Shown: positions 8,079 to 15,702 of the stretch, one piece after another
Position numbering within the stretch: the first letter of the stretch is position 1
Layout: the number at the start of each line of letters is the position of its first letter
DNA from: Magnetospirillum sp. 64-120
GTDB taxonomy: Bacteria > Pseudomonadota > Alphaproteobacteria > Rhodospirillales > Magnetospirillaceae
Direction: 5' to 3'
DNA: 64,000 nucleotides
Assembly: GCA_001898825.1 (NCBI GenBank)
Contig: MKVK01000014.1
Location: 1 to 64,000 of the forward strand
Made by a program: the position numbers and the translations under genes
Notes under the pieces: model-generated
What the model saw: the letters and a program-made list of their open reading frames with translations, nothing else
What the model was told of the DNA's origin: nothing
Databases searched by the model: none

Positions 8079-8684
8079 ATGCAAGAGCTGATGAACATGG
8101 AAGCCCTGTCGTCCCTGGTCCAGGTGGTCGCCATCGACGTGGCCCTGGCCGGAGACAACGCCTTGGTGGTCGGCATGGCGGCGGCGGCGCTGCCCGTCAC
8201 CCTGCGCCGCCGCGCCATCGTCATCGGCATCGCCGTGGCGGCGCTGACTCGTGTCGCCTTCGCCCTGTTCACCCTGCAATTGCTGAAAGTGGTGGGGCTG
8301 CTGTTCGCCGGCGGCTTGCTGCTGTTGTGGGTGTCGTGGAAGCTGTGGCGCGAGATCCGCTGCCATGAAGCCGACGAATCCGAAGGCGAAGCCGCCAGTT
8401 GCGGCGACAAAAGCTTCGCCGCCGCCGTCTTCCAGATCGTCGTCGCCGACGTTTCCATGTCGCTGGACAACGTGCTGGCGGTGGCCGGCGCCGCCCGCGA
8501 CCATGAAATGGTGATGATCATCGGTCTTGGCTTGTCGGTGGCCCTGATGGGGGTCGCCGCCAACGCCGTGGCGGCGCTGTTGAAGCGCCACCACTGGATC
8601 GCCTATGTGGGCTTGCTGATCATCCTGTACGTGGCCCTGCGCATGATCTGGGACGGCAGCCACCAATTGCTGGCGCTGCTGTAA
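8079..8684 (+). CDS. TerC/YjbE family integral membrane protein
   Basis: 201 residues with about six helices. The two intramembrane acidic motifs typical of TerC relatives are present: IDVALAGDNALVVG near the N-terminus and VADVSMSLDNVLAV in the middle. Relatives export metal ions (manganese in some) or give tellurite resistance. No yybP-ykoY-type leader fits the 31-base gap upstream, so it is probably read with the SpmA-SpmB gene. An internal hydrophilic loop (CHEADESEGEAASCGD) has two Cys. Confidence 0.85.
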   Translation: MQELMNMEALSSLVQVVAIDVALAGDNALVVGMAAAALPVTLRRRAIVIGIAVAALTRVAFALFTLQLLKVVGLLFAGGLLLLWVSWKLWREIRCHEADESEGEAASCGDKSFAAAVFQIVVADVSMSLDNVLAVAGAARDHEMVMIIGLGLSVALMGVAANAVAALLKRHHWIAYVGLLIILYVALRMIWDGSHQLLALL

Positions 8685-8687
8685 CCC

Positions 8688-9269
8688 CTATCCCAGGAAC
8701 AATTGGCGGCAGCGCCGCACATAAGCCAAGGCGGCATCCGCCGCCTTGTTGGCGTCCCCTGCGGCCACCGAATCGCGCAATGACTGGATCAAGGCCTGGC
8801 ATTCAGCGGTTTGCGCCTGACAATCCTTGACCAAGGGATACCACAGGGTGTTCAGCAATCCGCGCAGCACCGCGTTTCCCGACGCCTCGCGCAGCCAGGG
8901 CAAGATGGTCATGGCGTCGGCGGGCAGACGGCGCAAGACCTCGGCCTGATCCGGGGCCAGCTTTTCCGCCGCCGAACGGGCACAGGCGGCTTCCAGTTCC
9001 GCCAGGACTTCGAACAAGCCCGCACCGACGCCGTCCGCCACCACCACCCCCCGGTGCGGACGATTTTCCACCAATCCCAAGGCCGCCAGCTGACGCAGCG
9101 ATTCTCGCAACGGGGTCCGCGACACCCCCAATCTTTGAGCCTGTTCCACTTCATCCAAACGACGGCCGCCAGCCACGTTGCCGCTGACGATTTCCACGGC
9201 CAGCTGTTGCCACACCCGTTCGGCCATGGTGACCTTGGCGCATCCGACAGCGGAAGGGTTGCTTGGCAT
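8688..9269 (-). CDS. GntR family transcriptional regulator (FadR/FCD type)
   Basis: 193 residues. An N-terminal winged helix (about 14-80; RRLDEVEQAQRLGVSRTPLRESLRQLAALGLV is the characteristic stretch, here in part: LGVSRTPLRESLRQL) is followed by a short all-helical FCD-like ligand domain. It is divergent from the type I secretion operon across a 300-base AT-richer gap and may regulate it; that is inference. The ligand is unknown. The start could be MPSNPSAVG or the internal MAERVWQQL. Confidence 0.85.
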   Translation of the reverse strand: MPSNPSAVGCAKVTMAERVWQQLAVEIVSGNVAGGRRLDEVEQAQRLGVSRTPLRESLRQLAALGLVENRPHRGVVVADGVGAGLFEVLAELEAACARSAAEKLAPDQAEVLRRLPADAMTILPWLREASGNAVLRGLLNTLWYPLVKDCQAQTAECQALIQSLRDSVAAGDANKAADAALAYVRRCRQLFLG

Positions 9270-9417
9270 CTTGGGAACGAACCTTGGTTTGAATTTGGCC
9301 TTAATGGTGAATTTCTACCACCTAAGCACCCTTATGAGTAGTGTCATTTTTAGCTGTGCTACGCATATTCCGACAGTCAAGGTCAGACATATAATCTAAG
9401 ATTGTATGTATTTTATG

Positions 9418-9434
9418 CCCATCCATATGATGGG
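9418..9434. promoter_or_regulatory. Palindrome in the regulator/secretion intergenic region
   Basis: CCCATC-CATAT-GATGGG is a perfect 6-bp inverted repeat with a 5-base spacer. It lies between the divergent GntR gene and the type I secretion operon, about 140 bases upstream of the latter. A TATAAT hexamer at 9390-9395 lies nearby, without a convincing -35 box. The rest of the 306-base gap is AT-richer than its surroundings and shows no reading frame I would support. An operator is a reasonable guess only. Confidence 0.35.
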
Positions 9435-9576
9435 ATATGCCAAGACCTACTCCCGTCCAGGCTCATTGATGCGCAAATCCATGTACAGCCCGGGATTGGT
9501 CAGTGTATAACTAGTCCGATTTGCCGTAGACGGCATGCGGCCGGGGGTGGCCGACAGGATTGACGGGGGGTTGACG

Positions 9577-10953
9577 GTGCCGAAATCTCGGTCGTTTGCA
9601 GTGTTGGTGACCGCCGGGGCTGTTGCTTATTTGGCAAGTGCTAGCGTTTCTTACGCACAATCCATGACCGACGAGCTTCAGGGATTGCTGCAATCACATC
9701 CATTGATCAAAGCCAAGACCAATGTCGTCGCCGGCAGCGCCGAGGCCATCACCGCCGCCCGCTCGGGTTACCTGCCCACCGTCAAGCTGACCGGGGACAC
9801 CGGTCCCGAATACGTCGACAGCCCGTCGCGGCGCTACACCGAAGGTGAATCCTTCTTCAAGGGCCGCGAAACCGTCGGCCTGGTGGTCACCCAGCGCCTG
9901 TTCGACGGTTTTTCCACCGATTCCTCGGTGGAAGCCGCCAAGCTGACCGAATCCTATTACCAGTCGGACCTGCGCGACACCCGCCAGACCACCATGTTGC
10001 AGGGGATCCGCGCCTATCTGAACGTCCTGCGCTTCAACCGCCTGATCCGGCTGGCGCACGAAAACGAGCGCAAGGTTCAGGACCAGATGAACCTGGAAGA
10101 CGAACGCGTCATCAAGGGGTCCGGCATCGCCTCGGACGTGCTGGCCGCCAAGCAGCGCCTGCAGATGGCCAAGGAAGCCCGCGTCGACTTCGAAGGCCAG
10201 TTCTCGGTGTGGACCGCGACCTATCAGCAATTGTTCGGCCATTCCCCGGAAGTGGGCGCCATGGCCGACCCGCCGCTGCCGTCGTCGCTGTTGCCCCCCG
10301 ACCTTGATTCGGCGGTCCAGCAGGCGGAATCCAACAACCCCACCGTGGAAATGTCGCGCAAGGGTGTGGAAATCGCCGAACAGCGCCGCATCTGGGCCGA
10401 AGCCGGCTATTACCCCAACATCGACCTGATCGGTCGGGCCAATTACGAAAACGACAAGAACGCCACCCCCGGCGTGCGCCGCGACTGGTCCGTCTTGCTG
10501 ACCGCCACCTGGGAATTGTTCTCGGGCTTCAAGACCCAGGCCTCGGTGGCCCAAGCCAGCTTCCAGCAAGCCGCCGCCCGCGACAGCCGGTCCTATGCCG
10601 GCCGCGCCGCCTCTGAACAGGCGCGCACCGCCTGGTACACCCTGAAAAGCGCCCGTGAGCGCACCATCTTGCTGGAAAACGCCGCCGTCATGGCGGAAGA
10701 GGTGTGGTCCAACACCCGCAAGCGCCAGGAAGGCGGCAACGCCACCGTCCAGGACGTGCTTGACGAGGAAATGCGCATCAACGACGCCAAGATCAAGCAC
10801 GCCAACGCCTATTACGACATGGTGCTGGCGGGCTATACCCTGCTGTCGGCCATGGGCGAGCTGGAAATGGACAACATCTCGCAGATGGCGACCCCCAAGG
10901 GGGCCGGCCAGCAATTCACCACTCCGGCCGCCCTGATCGCCGCGCCACGGTAA
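9577..10953 (+). CDS. TolC-family outer-membrane channel of a type I secretion system
   Basis: About 458 residues with a signal peptide (FAVLVTAGAVAYLASASVSYAQ) and the tandem, long-helix outer-membrane efflux repeats of TolC proteins (SGYLPTVKLTG, VTQRLFDGFSTDSSVEAA; ATWELFSGFKTQASVAQA). GTG at 9577 is preferred, with GGGGG about 6 bases upstream; an in-frame ATG at 9535 has no clear ribosome site. It is the first gene of a three-gene operon with the ABC exporter (20-base gap) and the adaptor, so it is the outer-membrane exit duct. Confidence 0.88.
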   Translation: MPKSRSFAVLVTAGAVAYLASASVSYAQSMTDELQGLLQSHPLIKAKTNVVAGSAEAITAARSGYLPTVKLTGDTGPEYVDSPSRRYTEGESFFKGRETVGLVVTQRLFDGFSTDSSVEAAKLTESYYQSDLRDTRQTTMLQGIRAYLNVLRFNRLIRLAHENERKVQDQMNLEDERVIKGSGIASDVLAAKQRLQMAKEARVDFEGQFSVWTATYQQLFGHSPEVGAMADPPLPSSLLPPDLDSAVQQAESNNPTVEMSRKGVEIAEQRRIWAEAGYYPNIDLIGRANYENDKNATPGVRRDWSVLLTATWELFSGFKTQASVAQASFQQAAARDSRSYAGRAASEQARTAWYTLKSARERTILLENAAVMAEEVWSNTRKRQEGGNATVQDVLDEEMRINDAKIKHANAYYDMVLAGYTLLSAMGELEMDNISQMATPKGAGQQFTTPAALIAAPR

Positions 10954-10972
10954 TGGCGGCGAAAGGCCCGGC

Positions 10973-12706
10973 ATGAGCGCCCCTGACCAAGGCTTTGGCG
11001 GCTGGCTTTCGCAAATCGTCGCCCCCTTGCGCCCCGTCGCTCGGGAAATCCTGGCCTTTTCCCTGTTCGTCAACCTGCTGGCCTTGGCCGTCCCCATCTT
11101 CGTCATGCAGGTCTATGACCGGGTGATCGGCCATTCGGCCATGGAAACCCTGAAGGGCCTGCTGATCGGCGTCGCCCTGGTCTTGCTCTTCGACTACGTG
11201 CTGAAACAGGCCCGGTCCCGCGTCATGCAGATGGTGGCGCTGCGCATGGATGTGGAAATCGGCACCCGGTTGTTCGACAAACTGAACCGCCTGCCGCTCA
11301 GGGTGCTGGAAAGCCGCCCCGCCGCCCACTGGCAGCAATTGTTCCAAGACGTGGACATGGTGCGCAACACGCTTTCGGGCGGCACCGCCATGTTGCTGGC
11401 CGACCTGCCCTTCGTCTTCATCTTCCTGGGCGTCATCGCCGTCATCGGCCAGCCGCTGGCGGTGGTCTTCGTCATCGTCTTCGTGGTTTTCCTCGTCCTG
11501 GCCTGGCGGTCGGGACAGCGGTTGAACGCCTCGGCCAAGGCGGAAAAGAACGTCACCGCCAACCGCAACGCCCTGGTCGCCGAAATGATCGCCGGGCGCG
11601 GCACGGTCAAGGCGGTGGCCCTGGACAAGGCGCTGCGCCCGCTATGGGAAGACCGACAATCCGGCGCCATCGAACAATCCATCCAGCGCGGCGCCATCGC
11701 CGACGGCTATGTCAACGTCGGCGGGGCGCTGACCATGCTGGCCAATGTGGCGGTGACCACGGTGGGCGCCGTCTACATCATCGACCACCAGCTGTCCATG
11801 GGCGCCCTGGTGGCGTGCAACATGCTGTCGGCGCGGCTGTACGGCCCCATCAACCAGCTGGTCGGCGCCTGGCGCGGCTTTGGCGCCTTCCGCCAGTCGG
11901 TGGAACGCCTGGGGGAAACCTTCGCCTTGCCGGAAGACCGCGCCGAAGCGACCATGGACATGCCCCGCCCCAGCGGCCGTCTGCGGCTTGAGGGAATCAC
12001 CTTCCGCTATGGCGCCGACGCCAACGCACCGGTCACCCTGGACATTCCGGCCCTGGACTTCCAGCCCGGTGGGCTGACCGCCATCCTGGGCAAGAACGGC
12101 AGCGGCAAGACCACGTTGCTGAAGCTGATGCTGGGGCTTTATCCGCCGGCCACCGGCCGGGTGCTGCTGGACGATTCCGACATCGCCCAGTTCAGCCGCC
12201 ATCAGCTGGCCGGCTGGATCGGTTATGTGCCCCAGGAAACCCTGCTGTTCAACACCACCATCCGCGACAACATCGCCTATGGGGCGCCGGGATGTTCCGA
12301 TCAGCAGATCCTGGCCGCCGCCACCGCCGCGGGCGTCCACGCCGCCATCGTCGACATGCCCGACGGCTATGCCACCACCATCGGCGAGGCGGGATCGCGG
12401 TTATCCGCCGGACAACGCCAGCGCATCGCCATCGCCCGTGCCCTGGTGGGCGATCCAGCCCTTTTGTTGCTGGACGAACCGTCGGCCAGCCTGGACCGTC
12501 AGGCCGAGGAAGACCTGCGTCAGGCTCTGGCCGCCTTGGCCCAAACCCGAACAGTGGTGGTGGTCACCCATTCCGGGGTGCTGCTGCCCGCCTGCCGTGA
12601 CGTGGTGGTGCTGGATCGCGGCAAGCTGGCGGCACGGGGACCGGCTTCCGAAATCCTGCCGCGTCTGTTCCCGCCCCGTCAGCCCCCGGGCGGAGGTCCG
12701 TCATGA
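10973..12706 (+). CDS. Type I secretion ABC transporter, permease/ATPase
   Basis: 577 residues. A six-helix membrane domain (about 25-320) is followed by an ATPase (about 330-570) with Walker A GKNGSGKTTLL, signature RLSAGQRQR, Walker B ALLLLDEPSASLD and the switch His in VVVTHSG. There is no N-terminal C39 peptidase domain, so it is PrtD/HasD-like. It overlaps the adaptor gene by 4 bases (ATGA). It powers export of an unfolded substrate, usually an RTX-type protein, but no such substrate is in the window. Confidence 0.93.
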   Translation: MSAPDQGFGGWLSQIVAPLRPVAREILAFSLFVNLLALAVPIFVMQVYDRVIGHSAMETLKGLLIGVALVLLFDYVLKQARSRVMQMVALRMDVEIGTRLFDKLNRLPLRVLESRPAAHWQQLFQDVDMVRNTLSGGTAMLLADLPFVFIFLGVIAVIGQPLAVVFVIVFVVFLVLAWRSGQRLNASAKAEKNVTANRNALVAEMIAGRGTVKAVALDKALRPLWEDRQSGAIEQSIQRGAIADGYVNVGGALTMLANVAVTTVGAVYIIDHQLSMGALVACNMLSARLYGPINQLVGAWRGFGAFRQSVERLGETFALPEDRAEATMDMPRPSGRLRLEGITFRYGADANAPVTLDIPALDFQPGGLTAILGKNGSGKTTLLKLMLGLYPPATGRVLLDDSDIAQFSRHQLAGWIGYVPQETLLFNTTIRDNIAYGAPGCSDQQILAAATAAGVHAAIVDMPDGYATTIGEAGSRLSAGQRQRIAIARALVGDPALLLLDEPSASLDRQAEEDLRQALAALAQTRTVVVVTHSGVLLPACRDVVVLDRGKLAARGPASEILPRLFPPRQPPGGGPS

Positions 12707-14169
12707 ACCCGCAGGTCAGGGAATTGCTGGATCATCTGAAGGCACTGGTCCGCTGGCTGGGCCCCGACCCGTCGCGGCCCTGGCCCCAGGATGCCCGCCA
12801 GTGGGCGCATAGTATCTGGCGCGGCTTGGTCCCCGGCGGCAATATGCCGCCGCTTCGACAGGAAGGCACGGTGGCAGATGGCCGCCTGTCGTCGCTGGCC
12901 GACCATTACCCGCTTCCCACCTGGCGGCCCTTGGCCCGTCTGGCCATGGCGGCGGTGGCGCTGTTCATCGTCTGGGCCAATGTCGCCCACCTGGACGAAG
13001 TGGCCATCGCCGAGGGCGAAGTGGTGCCCGAAGGCAAGGTCAAGGTCATCCAGCATCTGGAAGGCGGCGTCATCCGCGACATCTATGTCACCGAAGGCCA
13101 AGAGGTGAAGGAAGGCGCGCCGCTGCTGCAGTTGGACCTGTCGGCGGTGTCCATGAACCGCGAGGAACTGCAGGTGCGCCTGGACGGTCTGACCCTGCAG
13201 GCGGCGCGGTTGCGGGCCGAATTGTCCGGGGCGGCGCAGGTCGCCTTCCCCGAGGCGGAATCCGCCCGCCAACCCACCCTGATGCGGGCCGAACAACGCA
13301 ATTTCGACGCCCGCCGTCAGGCCAACCGCAGCAACATGGCGGTGCTGCAGGACCAGGCCCGCCAGAAAAGTCTGGAAGTCCAGGAACTGGAAACCAAGCA
13401 ACGCGCCGTGGCCGCCAGCCTGCGCCTGTCGCGCCAGCGTCTGGCCATGTCCACCGAATTGATGAAATCGGGCCTGACCGCCAAGATGGAACACGTCCAG
13501 CTGGAATCCCAGGTCGAGGACATGGAAGGCCAGTTGGAAACCTTGCGCGCCGGCATCCCCCGCGCCCAGGCCGCCGCCGCCGAGGCGAAAAGCCGCATCG
13601 AGCTGGAACAGGCCAACCTGGCCCGCACCACCCAGGGCGAACTGGCGGAAGCCGAACTGAACATCGCCCGGACCAAGGAATTGCTGAGCCAGGCGTCCGA
13701 CCAGCAGCAGCGGACCCAGATCACCAGTCCCACCGACGGCATCGTCAAGAATCTGAAGGCCAACACCATCGGCGGCGTGATCCGGCCCGGTGACCCGATC
13801 ATGGAAATCGTGCCCCTGCATGAACGCCTGCAGATCGAAGCCAAGCTGTCGCCCATGGATCGCGGCTACGTGCAGGCCGGACAGGCCGCCACGGTCAAGC
13901 TGTCGGCCTATGATTACGTCGTTTACGGCGGTTTAGAAGGCGTGGTGTCCCAGGTCGCCCCCGACACCACCATCGGCCCGGAAAACCAACCCTTCTACCG
14001 GGTGCTGGTCACCACCGAAAAGGCCTATCTGGGGGTCGAGTCCGACAAGCGCACGATCACGCCGGGCATGGTCGCCAGCGTGGAAATCCACACCGGCGAC
14101 CGCACGGTAATGCAATATCTGATCAAGCCGGTGATGAAGCTGAAGCACGAAGCGTTCAGGGAACGCTGA
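12703..14169 (+). CDS. HlyD-family periplasmic adaptor of type I secretion
   Basis: 488 residues. A hydrophilic N-terminal extension of about 75 residues precedes the single membrane anchor (LARLAMAAVALFIVWANVA). Then come the lipoyl half-motif VIQHLEGGVIRDIYVTEGQ, long coiled-coil hairpins (about 150-330), the second lipoyl half and a C-terminal beta domain (TPGMVASVEIHTGDRTVMQYL). It bridges the ABC exporter and the TolC duct encoded upstream. The cytoplasmic extension is longer than in many relatives and might contact the substrate. Confidence 0.92.
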   Translation: MNPQVRELLDHLKALVRWLGPDPSRPWPQDARQWAHSIWRGLVPGGNMPPLRQEGTVADGRLSSLADHYPLPTWRPLARLAMAAVALFIVWANVAHLDEVAIAEGEVVPEGKVKVIQHLEGGVIRDIYVTEGQEVKEGAPLLQLDLSAVSMNREELQVRLDGLTLQAARLRAELSGAAQVAFPEAESARQPTLMRAEQRNFDARRQANRSNMAVLQDQARQKSLEVQELETKQRAVAASLRLSRQRLAMSTELMKSGLTAKMEHVQLESQVEDMEGQLETLRAGIPRAQAAAAEAKSRIELEQANLARTTQGELAEAELNIARTKELLSQASDQQQRTQITSPTDGIVKNLKANTIGGVIRPGDPIMEIVPLHERLQIEAKLSPMDRGYVQAGQAATVKLSAYDYVVYGGLEGVVSQVAPDTTIGPENQPFYRVLVTTEKAYLGVESDKRTITPGMVASVEIHTGDRTVMQYLIKPVMKLKHEAFRER

Positions 14170-14187
14170 GCTTTCAGCGACCACGCC

Positions 14188-14223
14188 AAGCCCGTGTGGC
14201 GCCTGAGCGGACCCGACACGGGC
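14188..14223 (-). repeat. REP-like palindromic element, copy 3
   Basis: AAGCCCGTGTGGCG ... CCCGACACGGGC; the 8-bp arms GCCCGTGT/ACACGGGC pair perfectly. It sits between the convergent adaptor gene and the 14238-15020 gene, in minus orientation, and may serve as a terminator for both. Confidence 0.65.
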
Positions 14224-14237
14224 CGGCCTTCGGCCCA

Positions 14238-15020
14238 TCACGTGATGTTGAAACGGGACAGGCTTTCGGCCAGATCGTCGCCGAATTGGGCGCCCTTGCG
14301 GATCAGCGCCGCGCGCGGCGGCAGACCGGCCAACTTGGGATGGCCCCAGGAATAGCTGGTCAGCACGGCGAAGGGGATGCCTTGGGTCACCGGCATGGCG
14401 GCCAGGGCGCAACCCAGGTCGACGCCGGTCAAGATACCCAGTTCCATCGAGGCGACGACCATGTCGGGGCGGGTGTGGACAGCGGTTTCCAGCGCTTCGA
14501 AGGGATTGCGCACCACCGAGGTGCGATAGCCGCAGGCGGCCAGTTCCCGTTCGACGATGCGGGCCATGGCCTTTTCCGGCACCACCATCAGCACTTCCAC
14601 GTTCTTTTGCTCGATGGGGCCGAAGTCGATGTCCGCCGCCCGCTTGGCCGGCAGCGAGCGCATGACCGAAGGCACGTCGGAATCGGTGACCTGTTCGCCG
14701 TCGGCCAGCTTTTCGATCTTGTCGATGAACACCTGGATGGCGTCCAGTTGGGTGTCGCCGACCGATTTCATCTCGCCCACATATTCGTCCAGGCGATGGG
14801 TCACCATCTTGATCAGCGGCACGTTCAGCGCCTGGGCATGGCTGCGCAGGTTACTGGCGTCACGCTTCAGGGTGGCCAGACCTTCTTCGGCGTTGACGCT
14901 GTGCGAACGAAGGTTGCCCAACAGAACCTGCAAAGAGCTGGCGGTGTCGCGCAGTTCCTCGATGAATTCGGCGATGACGCGGCGTTCATTTTCGTTGTCG
15001 GCCGAATCGAATGCGGACAT
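14238..15020 (-). CDS. Degenerate receiver-domain protein
   Basis: 260 residues. The N-terminal half is helical (about 10-125, HPt- or four-helix-like but without a convincing phospho-His). The C-terminal half (about 140-255) has the receiver fold pattern: VEVLMVVPEKA, PDMVVASMELGILTG, FAVLTSYSW and ALIRKGAQ. The phospho-Asp position is Ser (VVASM where active receivers have LLD.), and the acidic pair is reduced, so it is unlikely to be phosphorylated there. Thr and Lys are kept. It is probably a signalling scaffold. It stands alone, with its own promoter region near the Rrf2 gene. Confidence 0.7.
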   Translation of the reverse strand: MSAFDSADNENERRVIAEFIEELRDTASSLQVLLGNLRSHSVNAEEGLATLKRDASNLRSHAQALNVPLIKMVTHRLDEYVGEMKSVGDTQLDAIQVFIDKIEKLADGEQVTDSDVPSVMRSLPAKRAADIDFGPIEQKNVEVLMVVPEKAMARIVERELAACGYRTSVVRNPFEALETAVHTRPDMVVASMELGILTGVDLGCALAAMPVTQGIPFAVLTSYSWGHPKLAGLPPRAALIRKGAQFGDDLAESLSRFNIT

Positions 15021-15098
15021 GGCGCGTTTCCCCTCCCCCAGATGATGAAATTATCGGATACAGCAGCGCCGCCCCGCGTGCAACAGGCGTGTGCGCAG

Positions 15099-15530
15099 CT
15101 AGGCGATAAGGGGTTGCCCCTGGCGTTCGGCCAGGATCATGTCGGCCAAGGTATGGTTGTCCAGCGTCGTGAAAAACGCGCCCAACGCCTGATCAAGGGC
15201 ATGCCGCGCCAAGCACGAGGCACTGGTCCGGCACGGGCTCTCGCCATCCGCGCGCAGGCACTGGGCCAAGGCGAAGTCATCTTCCACATGGCGGATCAGC
15301 TGCCCCAGACGCACGCTGGCCGGCTCCACCAGCAAACGGATGCCGCCGTACTTGCCGCGCACGGTTTCCAAAAAGCCGTCCCGCCCCAGCTGATGCACCA
15401 CCTTGGTCAGGTGGTTCTTGGAAATACCGTGACTTTCGGCGATCTCGTTGATGGTCACCAATTCGCCGCCGCGCAGGCCGACATGCACCAAAACCCGCAA
15501 GGCATAATCCGTGTGAAGCGTCAGGCGCAT
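15099..15530 (-). CDS. nsrR: Rrf2-family regulator, NsrR-like
   Basis: 143 residues. A winged helix (MRLTLHTDYALRVLVHVGL, then ISKNHLTKVVHQL) is followed by three Cys at 91, 100 and 106 (CLRADGESPC, then C after five residues). This matches the Fe-S ligand arrangement of NsrR, a nitric-oxide-sensing repressor; IscR has a different spacing. NO sensing is an inference from the family. Its promoter holds a perfect palindrome, and the divergent kinases downstream include one with a nitrate/nitrite-type sensor. Confidence 0.8.
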   Translation of the reverse strand: MRLTLHTDYALRVLVHVGLRGGELVTINEIAESHGISKNHLTKVVHQLGRDGFLETVRGKYGGIRLLVEPASVRLGQLIRHVEDDFALAQCLRADGESPCRTSASCLARHALDQALGAFFTTLDNHTLADMILAERQGQPLIA

Positions 15531-15543
15531 GGTATGACCGACC

Positions 15544-15557
15544 TATTCTTAAGAATA
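15544..15557. promoter_or_regulatory. Perfect palindrome upstream of the Rrf2 gene
   Basis: TATTCTTAAGAATA is a 14-base perfect palindrome, AT-rich in a GC-rich setting, 14 bases upstream of the regulator's ATG. Rrf2 regulators commonly bind such sites and repress themselves. That this is its own operator is inferred from position. Confidence 0.55.
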
Positions 15558-15702
15558 AGACCAATCTTCCAATGGTTGAAGGCCATCGGTCAAGACCAGC
15601 CTTCGTCATGCCTATCATGTTTGGGTGGTGTGCGCAGACAAAGCGGCTTTCCATTCCCGCCGCCGACGGATAAAAAGGAAGCTGATAAGGTCACGGGGAA
15701 AC

